A stretch of 64,000 nt of DNA from Nitrospirota bacterium (lineage in GTDB: Bacteria > Nitrospirota > Thermodesulfovibrionia > Thermodesulfovibrionales > UBA6898). The translations under genes and the position numbers were made by a program. A model generated the notes under the pieces. It saw nothing but the letters and a program-made list of their open reading frames with translations. It was not told the origin of the DNA and did no database searches. Positions within the stretch are counted from its first letter, which is position 1, and the number at the start of each line of letters is the position of its first letter. The stretch is from NCBI GenBank assembly GCA_016215155.1, contig JACRLQ010000091.1:1-64000 (forward strand), read 5' to 3'. Shown piece by piece: positions 15,845 to 25,051 of this stretch.

Positions 15845-18240
15845 ACAAACCCCATCTTTTCCAAATGAGCATTGACTTTCTTTTCAAGTTCTCCGACTTC
15901 AGCGGTTTGTTTCGGCAGCGGCATTTCGTACCGCTCTGCCAGTTCCTTGATCCGCTGCGTAAGCCGCTGACTGATCCTATCCATTTCGGTGTGGATGTCC
16001 TTGTCGATGGTTGCCATCCATTTATCATCCACCACCAGTGTTTTAATCTCATCTTCTGTAAGTGTTGGGTATCGGGCGTAGAGCTTTTTATCCAGTTCCG
16101 CAGTGGCTTCTTTAATTTTCCTGTTGGTTTCGGCCTGCTGTTCAAGAAGGTCAAGGAAAGTTTTTAATACCTTAACTTCTTCCTTTGCATCAGCATCGCC
16201 TTTGATCTCTTTCAGACGGGTCTGCACATTAGCCTTGTTCACCTTGTCCAGCTCAGCAAAATAGCCCTCTTCACCGCCGTGCTCTTCTTCCAATTCAGTA
16301 AGCTGTCCGGCAAGGGTCTCGCTTTCACCTTCGAGCGCTTCTATGGCCTGTTTTTCTTTGAGGAAAAAGCGGTTGATCACCAGCTCCTTTGGGACAAGAT
16401 CACAGGCCCAGCCTTTGTCCACCATTTTCTTCTGCTTGTTTTCAACCAGAATGCGGTAGGTATCGGCCTTCCAGCCATCAGCAGCGACAATGTAGCAGTC
16501 ATCCTGCATCACCCCGGCCCAGTAGTCCATAAGGTGCTGATAGACATCGTATCTATCAATCAGGTTTTTGTCAGTGTACTGCGCCAGCAGATTTTCGGAA
16601 AGGGTGAATATAACCTCTTTGGGGTGCAAGCCCGTTTTCAGCTCTTTCAGGTAAGCAGTGCTCTTCTTTTTCCACTTGGAAAACAGGGCATTCATCTCTT
16701 TGGTAAAGGATTCAAACTCGGGATGCTGAAAGATCGTCTGCTTGATCTTTTCTTTTACAACCTTCAAATGACAATACTTTGGCCGTTTACTTTTTCCAAA
16801 GAGGGCGGATTTTAGGGTCGGGTAGACCGTCCAGTAGTTTTCGAGCGCCTCGCTATCTGCATTGGGAATGTCCCCGAGAAGATGGGCTTCGATATCCTGA
16901 ATATCCTCGGCTTCCTGGCTGTCGATATAGCGGGGGATGTTCAGGTTATATTCGTTCTTTTCAATCTCCGCAAATGGGACCATTTTTGAGTACTTATCAA
17001 TCTCGGTCTGCTTGTTGAAGACATCGACAATTTTGTGAATGTCCATACTGCGCAGCCGGTTCTTGTTGCCGTCTTTCATAAACCCCTTGCCGGCGTCTAT
17101 CATAAAAATGCCTTTGCGGTTATTGGCGTTTTCTTTATCGAGCACGATAATGCAGGCCGGAATGCCTGTGCCGTAAAAGAGGTTGGCAGGCAGGCCGATA
17201 ATCCCCTTGATATACCCCTTGCGGATAATATTCTTGCGTATCTCCGCTTCCACGTTGCCCCTGAACAAAACCCCATGAGGCAGGATGCAGGCGCCCTTAC
17301 CCTTACTTTTCAGAGTGCGGATGATATGAAGCAGATAGGCGTAATCCCCGTTTTTAGCCGGGGGAATGCCATATTCTTTAAACCGGCCATGAATGTCACC
17401 GACAGGATCAACGCCATTACCCCAGCGTTTATCACTGAACGGGGGATTGGCAACAACATAGTCATAGGTTTTAAGGCTGCCTTGCTCATTAAGAAAAAGC
17501 GGATTTGCCAGAGTATTTCCCTGCTTGATTTCAGCAGTGGGGTTATTATGCAGAATCATGTTCATGCGGGCCAGGCCGGCAGTCGCGGAGTCTTTCTCCT
17601 GTCCGTAAAGAGTAATACTCTTTCCTGCTTCATCAGCAACCTTTAGGAGCAAGGAACCGGAGCCACTGGTGGGGTCGTGCGCTGTTGTTTGCGCGCTGGT
17701 ATTGGAGGGATTGATCCCGATGATCTTTGCAATGATGCGGCTGACTTCCGCAGGTGTATAGAACTGGCCTTTGCTCTTGCCGCTTTCTGTGGCGAAGTGG
17801 CGCATCAGGTATTCGTAGGCATCGCCCAGGATATCATCGCCCTCCGCCCGGTTTTTACTGAAGTCAAGCGCCCTGTTCTCAAAGATGGCGATCAGGTTGG
17901 TAAGCCGGTCAACCATCTCCTTGCCGCTGCCGAGTTTATTTACATCATTAAAGTCCGGCATATCGGACAACTTGTTGGCATCAGCAAGAGGGCCGATGAT
18001 CTTCTTGTTGATATCATCGCCGATGGTGGGCTTTCCTTTAAGGGCAACCATATCTTTGAAGCTCGCCCCTTTGGGAATGGTAATGGGGGCATAAGGCACA
18101 TCTGCGTATTTGTCGCTGACGTATTTGATGAATAACATCACCAGCACATAGTCCTTGTACTGGCTGGCGTCCATACCGCCCCGGAGTTCATCGCAACTGG
18201 CCCAGAGGGAGCTGTAGAGTTCAGATTTCTTTATGGCCAT
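15835..18240 (-). CDS. hsdM: Type I DNA methyltransferase HsdM
   Basis: 801 residues. It has the N-terminal HsdM helical domain, SAM-binding motif I DPTSGSGSL (189-197) and catalytic motif IV NPPF (265-268) of N6-adenine methyltransferases, plus the TESGKSKGQFYTPAEVSR signature. A long coiled C-terminal extension (about 480-801) is more than most HsdM proteins have. It is the first gene of the hsd operon, beginning 73 bp after the end of trmJ. It modifies the target set by HsdS and forms the core of the restriction complex. Confidence 0.92.
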   Translation of the reverse strand: MAIKKSELYSSLWASCDELRGGMDASQYKDYVLVMLFIKYVSDKYADVPYAPITIPKGASFKDMVALKGKPTIGDDINKKIIGPLADANKLSDMPDFNDVNKLGSGKEMVDRLTNLIAIFENRALDFSKNRAEGDDILGDAYEYLMRHFATESGKSKGQFYTPAEVSRIIAKIIGINPSNTSAQTTAHDPTSGSGSLLLKVADEAGKSITLYGQEKDSATAGLARMNMILHNNPTAEIKQGNTLANPLFLNEQGSLKTYDYVVANPPFSDKRWGNGVDPVGDIHGRFKEYGIPPAKNGDYAYLLHIIRTLKSKGKGACILPHGVLFRGNVEAEIRKNIIRKGYIKGIIGLPANLFYGTGIPACIIVLDKENANNRKGIFMIDAGKGFMKDGNKNRLRSMDIHKIVDVFNKQTEIDKYSKMVPFAEIEKNEYNLNIPRYIDSQEAEDIQDIEAHLLGDIPNADSEALENYWTVYPTLKSALFGKSKRPKYCHLKVVKEKIKQTIFQHPEFESFTKEMNALFSKWKKKSTAYLKELKTGLHPKEVIFTLSENLLAQYTDKNLIDRYDVYQHLMDYWAGVMQDDCYIVAADGWKADTYRILVENKQKKMVDKGWACDLVPKELVINRFFLKEKQAIEALEGESETLAGQLTELEEEHGGEEGYFAELDKVNKANVQTRLKEIKGDADAKEEVKVLKTFLDLLEQQAETNRKIKEATAELDKKLYARYPTLTEDEIKTLVVDDKWMATIDKDIHTEMDRISQRLTQRIKELAERYEMPLPKQTAEVGELEKKVNAHLEKMGFVWA

Positions 18241-18313
18241 AGGAGTTATTTTACTTATTAGTGGTGGTATTTACCATTAGGGTGGTGAAGACTTTGTGCT
18301 GACACAACACCAA

Positions 18314-19066
18314 CTACTCCCCGATCCTCTTTCTTATCTGGGAGATGATCCCAAACAGCATATTGAGCTCCCAGTCCGTGATGCCCGCCCTGCCTATGAA
18401 ATGCTTCAGGTTCGACATGATCTTCTTTTCCAGGTCCCTGTCCCCGCGAGGTATATATTCAAGCTGTTTCAGAAGCTCGGTCATCTTGTCATAAAGGAGC
18501 GTGAGGTCCTCATGAGTGATGAGATTGAGCCTCTCATAGTTGCCGCGCCTTCGGCCCTGACCCACCGTATTTAGCGCGCGGCCGGCCTTCGCTATCTCAT
18601 ACGCGGTGATCATCACCGCCTGGGCTAGGTTCAGCGACGGCTGCTCCCGGCTTGTGGGTATGGTAAGCATCAACCCGCATTCCTCGACCTCGGTGTTAAA
18701 GAGCCCCCTTGATTCGCGGCCGAAGAGTATCGCAACCTTTGAATGTCCCAGTTCGCAGGTAAAGCGCCCTACCCCTTCGTCAAGCGGGAGTATCAGCCCG
18801 CGTCTTCTGCCTTTTCTGGCGGTCGTGCCGACGACTATCGACATGTCCTTTACCGCGCTTCTTACGCTTTCATGACTCTCCGCCCGGTTAAGCACATCGA
18901 GGGCGTTGCAGGCAAACCACCTGGCCTCGTCGGTGATAACGGGGGGATTGACAATCGAGAGTCTGCTGAAGCCCATATTCTTTATCGCCCTGGCGGAGGC
19001 GCCGACATTCCCGGCCTCCTTCGGCTCGACAAGAACGAAATATATGTTATCTTTCCAGTTTTTCAT
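18314..19066 (-). CDS. trmJ: tRNA 2'-O-methyltransferase TrmJ (SpoU family)
   Basis: 250 residues. SPOUT methyltransferase motifs are clear: VEPKEAGNVGASARAIKNMG, LFGRESRGLFNTEVEECG, and IPTSREQPSLNLAQAVMI, which form the knotted SAM site. TrmJ methylates the ribose of nucleotide 32 in tRNAs. The segment 18437-18529 of this gene is present as a diverged direct copy at 7847-7939, marking the gene as an island boundary. Divergent from nadE. Confidence 0.85.
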   Translation of the reverse strand: MKNWKDNIYFVLVEPKEAGNVGASARAIKNMGFSRLSIVNPPVITDEARWFACNALDVLNRAESHESVRSAVKDMSIVVGTTARKGRRRGLILPLDEGVGRFTCELGHSKVAILFGRESRGLFNTEVEECGLMLTIPTSREQPSLNLAQAVMITAYEIAKAGRALNTVGQGRRRGNYERLNLITHEDLTLLYDKMTELLKQLEYIPRGDRDLEKKIMSNLKHFIGRAGITDWELNMLFGIISQIRKRIGE

Positions 19067-19223
19067 AGGTTGCTTATCAATAAATTACAACCTATTATAC
19101 AGCCGCCGCAATCAAGAGGGACAATTTGCAAACAAATCTTTACAAGATCGGGCAATCTCTCTCCTGCTTTACAAACAACCCTCATTCTTATATCATTTAG
19201 ATCATGCGGAGGACGATATAAAA

Positions 19224-20960
19224 ATGGCTTTCCTCAGACTTGCCCTTGCCCAGATGAACCCGACCGTCGGCGACCTCTCCGGAAACGCCGATAAAATCGT
19301 CCGTTTTATAAAACAGGCGAAAAAAGACAGGGCCGACATCGCGGTCTTCCCTGAGCTTGCCCTGACCGGATATCCGCCCGAGGACCTCATACTGAAACCC
19401 CGGTTTATAGCCGACAACCTCTCGGGGATAAATAGAATCAGCCGGCATGTCTCGGGCATCACCGCGGTCATAGGCTTTATCGACTCCGGAAAAGACGGGG
19501 AGATTTATAATTCAGCGGCGCTGATATCCGACGGAAGAATCATCGATATATATCACAAGGTCCTCCTCCCAAATTACGGGGTCTTTGACGAGATGAGATA
19601 CTTCAGTCCCGGAAAAAGGGCCCCGGTATATGCGCTTCGGGACATCAAATTCGGGATAAACATCTGCGAGGACATATGGCATGCCCGGGGACCGGCGAAA
19701 CTTCAGTCCGACTGCGGCGCAGAGGTCATTATCAACATAAACGCCTCGCCTTATGAGACGGGGAAACCCGAGGCAAGGCGGGTCCTCCTTCAGCGCAGGG
19801 CCGCTGAAAACAGCCTAGTCATCGCATATCTCAATACAGTGGGGGGCCAGGACGAGCTGGTCTTTGACGGCCTCAGCATTGTGTATGACCATACAGGATG
19901 CCTCATAGCCCAGGCAAAACCATTTCAGGAAGAACTGCTGGTGGTTGACATCGACATAGAAAAGACCAGAAAGTACAGAAGCCTCGAGAAGGACCTTCAT
20001 CTCCCTAAAAAGCCAAAACCCGGTCTCCTGACCTGTGAGGTGACCATCCCTTCCGCGAAACCTCCGGCAAGGACTTTAATGAGGAAAAACAGCTTCAGCG
20101 GGATGCTGATTAAAGAGGAGGAAATTTACAGGGCGCTTATGCTCGGCACCTCCGACTATATAGCGAAAAACGGCTTCAAGGGGGCCGTCATCGGCTTAAG
20201 CGGCGGGGTCGATTCATCGCTGGTTGCGGCTGTTGCCGCTGATGCGATAGGAAGCGAAAACGTCACCGGCGTCTTCATGCCCTCCCGGTATACATCCAGG
20301 GCCAGCAGGGAAGACGCCGTCTCTCTGGCCGACAACCTGGGCATAGATATGATCGAGATACCCATATGGCCGCTGCTCCAGCAATACAGGAAGGCCTTCA
20401 GAGATATCTTCAGGGGGCTGCCCGAAGATATTACGGAAGAAAACCTGCAGGCCCGTATAAGGGGCAATCTGCTTATGGCCCTGTCGAATAAACTGGGCTG
20501 GATCGTGCTTACCACGGGGAACAAGTCCGAGATGAGCGTGGGCTATGCGACGCTTTACGGAGACATGGCCGGCGGATTTGCCGTAATAAAGGACGTGCCG
20601 AAGACCCTTGTCTATAATATCTGCAGGTGGAGAAACTTAAGGGGCGGCGGGACGGTGATCCCCAAAAGAGTGCTGACAAAGGAGCCCACTGCCGAGTTGA
20701 GACCCAACCAAAAAGACAGTGACTCTCTGCCGCCGTATGAAGTCCTTGACCCTATTTTGAAGGCGTACATCGAAGACGAAATGGGCTTCTGCGAGATCTT
20801 AAAGCTCGGACATGATCCCGAGACGGTAAAAAAAGTAATCGGGATGGTCGACAGAAGCGAGTACAAACGGAGACAGTCGCCGCCGGGGGTCAAGATAACA
20901 GGCCGGGCGTTCGGCAGGGACTGGCGCTTCCCGATCACAAACAGGTACAGGAGTTTCTGA
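19224..20960 (+). CDS. nadE: Glutamine-dependent NAD+ synthetase
   Basis: 578 residues from ATG 19224, preceded by GGAGG 11 nt away; the frame is open further upstream but without family sequence. The N-terminal nitrilase-type glutaminase has Glu44 (VFPELALTGYPPEDL), a Lys in YHKVLLPNYGVFDE and a Cys in INICEDIW as catalytic triad. The C-terminal synthetase has the PP-loop GLSGGVDSS and TTGNKSEMSVGYATLYGDMAGG. It makes NAD+ from deamido-NAD+, ATP and glutamine. Overlaps the next gene by one base (TGATG). Confidence 0.93.
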   Translation: MAFLRLALAQMNPTVGDLSGNADKIVRFIKQAKKDRADIAVFPELALTGYPPEDLILKPRFIADNLSGINRISRHVSGITAVIGFIDSGKDGEIYNSAALISDGRIIDIYHKVLLPNYGVFDEMRYFSPGKRAPVYALRDIKFGINICEDIWHARGPAKLQSDCGAEVIININASPYETGKPEARRVLLQRRAAENSLVIAYLNTVGGQDELVFDGLSIVYDHTGCLIAQAKPFQEELLVVDIDIEKTRKYRSLEKDLHLPKKPKPGLLTCEVTIPSAKPPARTLMRKNSFSGMLIKEEEIYRALMLGTSDYIAKNGFKGAVIGLSGGVDSSLVAAVAADAIGSENVTGVFMPSRYTSRASREDAVSLADNLGIDMIEIPIWPLLQQYRKAFRDIFRGLPEDITEENLQARIRGNLLMALSNKLGWIVLTTGNKSEMSVGYATLYGDMAGGFAVIKDVPKTLVYNICRWRNLRGGGTVIPKRVLTKEPTAELRPNQKDSDSLPPYEVLDPILKAYIEDEMGFCEILKLGHDPETVKKVIGMVDRSEYKRRQSPPGVKITGRAFGRDWRFPITNRYRSF

Positions 20961-21253
20961 TGAACGTGAATCCGATCATGACTTGCAGGGGCGCGATTTA
21001 TCGCGCCCTGCTTCCCGTGGTCCCAATAGTTACCTGTCTTATGATTGCAACCCCGGCGACCTGGTCCGCTGAAAAGGAGGGTTTCCAGTTCAAAAAACAG
21101 CCGGAACTCCAGCAGGTCAAACCGAAGAAACCCGTAAAGATCAAACTCAAACGGACTGCGAAGGATGAATACAGCTGGGAGTTAAGCGGAGATGATGTCG
21201 ATGATATACTCCAGACTGACAAAAGACTCAGGAAGACGCTGTCGGCAAAATAG
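20960..21253 (+). CDS. Small secreted protein with REP-derived signal region
   Basis: 97 residues: a signal-peptide-like N-terminus (about 1-36, hydrophobic ALLPVVPIVTCLMIATPATWSA) followed by a short basic/acidic mature part (KPVKIKLKRTAKDEYSWELS). Unknown family. The codons for CRGAIYRALL come from a REP-like palindrome (20985-21011), so the element lies just before the hydrophobic core. It is coupled to nadE (ATG overlaps TGA) and to rsmI (TAG directly followed by ATG). Confidence 0.7.
   Translation: MNVNPIMTCRGAIYRALLPVVPIVTCLMIATPATWSAEKEGFQFKKQPELQQVKPKKPVKIKLKRTAKDEYSWELSGDDVDDILQTDKRLRKTLSAK
20985..21011. repeat. REP-like palindrome in a signal-peptide coding region
   Basis: GCAGGGGCGCGAT..ATCGCGCCCTGC, near-perfect palindrome in frame, about 6.4 kb from the nearest other unit of this family. 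Confidence 0.75.
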
Positions 21254-22072
21254 ATGTCAAAGGGCATTCTCTATATCGTATCCACACCTATCGGAAACCT
21301 CGAAGACATCACCTTCCGCGCCCTGCGCGTCCTGAAGGAGGCCGATGTGATCGCCGCCGAAGACACCCGTCACACACTGAAGCTGCTCAATCATTACGGC
21401 GTATCAAAACCCCTGATAAGTTACTGGGGTGAAAAAGAGAAGGTGAAGGCCGACGAGACCCTGGAGATACTTCATTCGGGCCGGTCGGTGGCCCTCGTCT
21501 CCGACGCCGGGACCCCCGGGATTTCGGACCCCGGCAACCTCCTCATACGAAAAGCGATCGAGGCCGGGCTGGAGGTGGTGCCTGTCCCCGGCCCCACGGC
21601 GCTGGTTGCCGCCCTTTCACTGTCCGGCCTGAACACCTCGGAGTTTGTCTTCATCGGGTTCCTGCCGGCCAAACTGTCTTCAAGGACTGCCCTCCTGGGC
21701 AAGCTCAGCCTCGAAAAAAGGACGGTCGTGATCTACGAGGCGCCTCACAGGATAGTCGATACGATGTCGGAAATGGCTGAGATATTCGCAGGGCGCAAGA
21801 CGGTCGTCACAAAAGAACTGACAAAGTTTTTCGAGGAGACTTACAGGGGGACACCGTCGGAGATTCTCAGCCGGCTTGAAGACTCGAAGATCGCCGGCGA
21901 ATATGTCATTGTCATCGAAGGCAGGGGCGAGGACGCGGTAATCAGCATGGAGGACGCCTTGTCCGAGATGAGGGACCTTATGAAAAAAGGGCTTGGAAGG
22001 AAAGAGGCATCAAAAAAAATAGCGGCCGAATACGGGCTGAGCAGCAAAGAACTCTATGACAGGAGTCTTTAG
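21254..22072 (+). CDS. rsmI: 16S rRNA (cytidine-1402 2'-O)-methyltransferase RsmI
   Basis: 272 residues, a tetrapyrrole-methylase fold. Motifs: YIVSTPIGNLEDIT, EDTRHTLKLLNHYG, VSDAGTPGISDPG and VPVPGPTALVAALS, all diagnostic of RsmI. It methylates C1402 in the ribosomal P-site region. The C-terminal helix-turn-helix-like tail (LGRKEASKKIAAEYGLSSKELYD) is complete. Translationally coupled to the preceding small secreted protein gene. Confidence 0.93.
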   Translation: MSKGILYIVSTPIGNLEDITFRALRVLKEADVIAAEDTRHTLKLLNHYGVSKPLISYWGEKEKVKADETLEILHSGRSVALVSDAGTPGISDPGNLLIRKAIEAGLEVVPVPGPTALVAALSLSGLNTSEFVFIGFLPAKLSSRTALLGKLSLEKRTVVIYEAPHRIVDTMSEMAEIFAGRKTVVTKELTKFFEETYRGTPSEILSRLEDSKIAGEYVIVIEGRGEDAVISMEDALSEMRDLMKKGLGRKEASKKIAAEYGLSSKELYDRSL

Positions 22073-22077
22073 TCAAC

Positions 22078-22166
22078 CCTCACCCTGCCCCTCTCCCTTA
22101 TGGCGAGGAGACCTGATAAAAGTTGTCATAGATTTTTCCCTCTCCATAAGAGAGAGGGCGGTGAGG
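22078..22166. repeat. Long inverted repeat between rsmI and fabF
   Basis: Arms 22078-22102 (CCTCACC..CTCCCTTATGG) and 22144-22166 (CCATAAGAGAGAGGG..GGTGAGG) pair imperfectly around a 41-base loop. It lies between convergent genes, so it could end transcription, but there is no clear T-run. Related short unit at 7492-7524. Confidence 0.65.
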
Positions 22167-22181
22167 CGAAAACCCGGTGTA

Positions 22182-23411
22182 TTAAGCATACCGTCTGAGA
22201 ACAAGCACGGCATTGACCCCTCCGAAGCCGAATGAGGTGGTGACCGTGAAATTGATCCGCTTCTCCGTCATGTTCCGGATAACGTTAAGCCTGCAGAGTT
22301 CGTCCTTTTCCTCCAGGTTGATCGTAGGGGGTATGATCCCGGTCTTGAGGCTCATGGCCGAAAAGGCGGTCTCAACCGCCCCTGACGCGGCAAGCATATG
22401 ACCTGTCATCGACTTCAGGGCGCTTACCGGGACCTTTTCCGCTTTCTCGCCGAAGACCATGTTCAGCGCCTCTGCCTCGGTCCTGTCGCCCACAACGGTG
22501 GACGTGCCGTGGGAGCTTATATAATCTATCTCTCCGGCGGAAATGCCGGCGTCAAGGAGCGCCGCCTCTATGGCGCGGGCCTCGCCCGAGGCGTCGGGTC
22601 TCGTCATATGAAACGCGTCTGCGCCGCAGGCATAGCCCGTGATCTCGGCATAGACCTTCGCGCCCCGTTTAAGCGCCTGTCCGAGGTCCTCAACCGCCAA
22701 GACACAGGCCCCCTCAGACATCACAAAGCCGTTTCTGGTCCTGTCAAAAGGCCTGCTCGCGGAAGGCCCGTCATAGTCCGAAAGCGCTCCGGAGGAACCA
22801 TAGCCATGAACGCAGAGTCTGCACAGGGGGGCCTCGGTCCCGCCCGCAAGCAGAGGGCCCCCGTAACCTGACTTAATAAGCCTGTATGCCTCGCCAACGG
22901 CGTTTGTCCCGGACGAACAGGCATTCGATATGCCCAGGCAATGGCCTCTGATGCCTAGTTTCCAGGCGGAAAAAGAAGACGCCGCGCTGATGGTTGTGGA
23001 GGGCATAAGGTGCGGAGACAGACGGCCCTTTTTCCGGCCGGCAAGCGCCTCATGGCTTTTGAGTATCGCATTTTCAAGGGCGCCTATCCCGCCCCGGCTT
23101 GATCCTATGATTACCCCTCCGGCTTCGAGATAATCGTCTTTTGCCAGCCCGGCATCCCGGACCGCCATCGAGGAGGCGGCGACCGCAAAATGGACAAAAG
23201 GGTCCAGGTGGAGCTCTTCTTTGGGGGTCAGATAACGCGACGGCTGAAAACCCCTCACCTCTCCGGCGGCCCTCCAGGGGAGACTGGAAGCGTCGAACCT
23301 TGTTGCGGTCCCAATACCTGATCTGCCCTCAACGGCGGCCTTCCAGGATTCCTCAAAAGTATTGCCTAAAGGCGTAACAGCGCCTATACCTGTAATAACT
23401 ACCCTGCCCAT
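22182..23411 (-). CDS. fabF: 3-oxoacyl-ACP synthase II-like (KAS II)
   Basis: 409 residues with the full condensing-enzyme triad: Cys165 (SNACSSGTNAVGEA), His in SSHGTSTVVGD and His in SMTGHMLAASGAVE. It elongates acyl-ACP with malonyl-ACP in fatty acid or related acyl synthesis. No acpP or other fab gene is beside it, so it may serve a special lipid or polyketide pathway rather than the main cycle. Its upstream region shares a promoter-like block with 37983-38028. Confidence 0.85.
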   Translation of the reverse strand: MGRVVITGIGAVTPLGNTFEESWKAAVEGRSGIGTATRFDASSLPWRAAGEVRGFQPSRYLTPKEELHLDPFVHFAVAASSMAVRDAGLAKDDYLEAGGVIIGSSRGGIGALENAILKSHEALAGRKKGRLSPHLMPSTTISAASSFSAWKLGIRGHCLGISNACSSGTNAVGEAYRLIKSGYGGPLLAGGTEAPLCRLCVHGYGSSGALSDYDGPSASRPFDRTRNGFVMSEGACVLAVEDLGQALKRGAKVYAEITGYACGADAFHMTRPDASGEARAIEAALLDAGISAGEIDYISSHGTSTVVGDRTEAEALNMVFGEKAEKVPVSALKSMTGHMLAASGAVETAFSAMSLKTGIIPPTINLEEKDELCRLNVIRNMTEKRINFTVTTSFGFGGVNAVLVLRRYA

Positions 23412-23448
23412 TTACATAATATGAACAATAATCGTCCGTATTGTCAAA
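23402..23448 (-). promoter_or_regulatory. Promoter-like block shared with 37983-38028
   Basis: On the minus strand TTGACA (23447-23442) is followed by TTGTTCATATTAT and then ATGGGCAGGG, the fabF start. The same words at the same spacing, apart from one indel, occur at 37983-38028. Confidence 0.5.
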
Positions 23449-23474
23449 ACCAGCAGCCAGAGATTACAGCCGCT

Positions 23475-24533
23475 TCAGGGGGCCAGACCGGCGCCGCCGA
23501 ACAGACGGCTGTATTTGTCTGAACCCCTGACAAAGGCCTTCACTATCTCAGGGTCGAACTGACTGCCGGCGTTCGAGACTAATTCCGATATCGCCTGTTC
23601 ATGGCTGGAGGCCATCCTGTAAGGCCTCATCGACAAAATGGAGTCGTACGTGTCCGCGACTGAAATCACCCTGGACATAAGCGGTATGCTCTCGCCCGAG
23701 AGTCCATGAGGGTAGCCCGTCCCGTCATATCTCTCGTGATGGTGAAGGATCGCGGGCAGAATCGATTCAAAGTGTTTGATGGGGCCCAGTATCTCGACCC
23801 CTTTGACAGGGTGATGCCTCACCACTTGCATCTCCTCTTCAGTGAGCCGTCCGCGCTTTTCCAGGACAAAATCACTTATACCGATCTTGCCGATATCATG
23901 CAGGAGGGCGGCCGACTTCAGGTCCTCCCTCTGCTTTTCCTCCAGGTCAAGCGCCGCCGCGATCAGGACTGAGTAATGGCTTACCCGTCTGCAGTGCCCG
24001 TAAGTCCCGGTGTCCTTTTTTTCCATGGCTTGGGCCAAAGCGGACAGCACGGAAAAATATATTCCTCTCAGTTCCCCCGTCTTTTCCTCTATCCTGGCCT
24101 CCAGGGTTGACACGAGTCTCCTTTTTTGATCGTCGAGTTCCCGTCTATGGTTTACGTATTTAATGCTTTTGACAAGGTCGTCCGCATGCAATGGTTTGCA
24201 TATGAAATCAAGCGCGCCCCTTTTAAGAGACTCCACGGCGAGCCCCGTGCTTCCGTCACCGGTAATAATCACAAAATTTAACTCCTGGTCCATACCGGAA
24301 AGCAGGGACATAAGGTCCAGCCCGCAAACGTCGCCGAGGTGATGGTCTAAAAACGCGAGATCAAAGCGGCTGCTGCCGACCAGTGTTATGGCCGCTTCAG
24401 CGTCAGAGGCCGTCTCGACCGCAAACCCGAGACCCCGGAGCATCAATGAAAAGGGCCTAAGAATGCTCTCTTCATTGTCCACGAGCAGGATGCGGCTCAC
24501 CTCAGCCACGGAGCACCCTGTGTCCGCCCGCAT
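23475..24533 (-). CDS. Response regulator with HD-GYP domain (c-di-GMP phosphodiesterase type)
   Basis: 352 residues. An N-terminal receiver domain (acidic pair near Asp19, phospho-acceptor Asp63 in FLDHHLGD) and a C-terminal HD-GYP domain with ALLHDIGKIGI and HHERYDGTGYPHGLSGESIP. HD-GYP proteins hydrolyse c-di-GMP; the GYP and HD motifs are intact. It is the last gene of the chemosensory operon, 56 bp after the CheX-like gene. The start is uncertain: a GTG at residue 9 or 12 is also possible. Confidence 0.9.
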   Translation of the reverse strand: MRADTGCSVAEVSRILLVDNEESILRPFSLMLRGLGFAVETASDAEAAITLVGSSRFDLAFLDHHLGDVCGLDLMSLLSGMDQELNFVIITGDGSTGLAVESLKRGALDFICKPLHADDLVKSIKYVNHRRELDDQKRRLVSTLEARIEEKTGELRGIYFSVLSALAQAMEKKDTGTYGHCRRVSHYSVLIAAALDLEEKQREDLKSAALLHDIGKIGISDFVLEKRGRLTEEEMQVVRHHPVKGVEILGPIKHFESILPAILHHHERYDGTGYPHGLSGESIPLMSRVISVADTYDSILSMRPYRMASSHEQAISELVSNAGSQFDPEIVKAFVRGSDKYSRLFGGAGLAP

Positions 24534-24589
24534 AATTCAAGCTGTGACACGTCACCTTCATGTCAGCGCATCTCCCGCCTTACCTTTCA

Positions 24590-25051
24590 TCAATTAGTGC
24601 TTATAGAAACGTTGACTGTTATTTCACCGCATTCCGTAAACAGGGGGACCTGTAACGTCTCGATCCCGGGGGCCCTTCTCCCGAGCTCTTTTTTGTCCAT
24701 GATCTTAGGCGGCATTACCCTGAAATCTCCTCCTTTGTCGTTAAGCAGACTGGCGGCGTTGCCGGCTATCATATTGGCTATCTCCGAAATCGAATCAATG
24801 CCCAGAACAGTCATGGTCCTGGCGTCAGTGCCGTTCATGGCGTTGATCAGTTTGACCGCGGTATCGTCGTCCATATTCAATATCAGGCTTCCTTCCGCGT
24901 TGCCCTTAAAAACGATCAATACCGCGACCTCCCCCTCGATTTCACCGTTTCTGAGCAGCGAAGGGCACCCCTTGACTATGTCCGACTGAAGCACGCTGTC
25001 AAGCACTTTTATCGTCGAATTCACAAAGGGCTCGATATATTCAAGACGCAT
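24590..25051 (-). CDS. cheX: CheX/CheC-like phosphatase of CheY-P
   Basis: 153 residues from ATG 25051, with GGGAGG 9 nt upstream; it overlaps cheY by 11 bp. The pattern LEYIEPFVNSTIKVLDSV and DSISEIANMIAGNAASLL matches CheX, where the conserved E..N motif dephosphorylates CheY-P. It lies directly after cheY, as expected for an adaptation/termination partner. Confidence 0.85.
   Translation of the reverse strand: MRLEYIEPFVNSTIKVLDSVLQSDIVKGCPSLLRNGEIEGEVAVLIVFKGNAEGSLILNMDDDTAVKLINAMNGTDARTMTVLGIDSISEIANMIAGNAASLLNDKGGDFRVMPPKIMDKKELGRRAPGIETLQVPLFTECGEITVNVSISTN

Noticed and set aside
16279-18135. Several long open frames on the plus strand opposite hsdM.
   Set aside because: They are antisense shadows of the clearly coding hsdM and show no domain of their own.
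18906-19223. Extension of nadE upstream into trmJ.
   Set aside because: It overlaps trmJ antisense, and the conserved start with GGAGG is at 19224.
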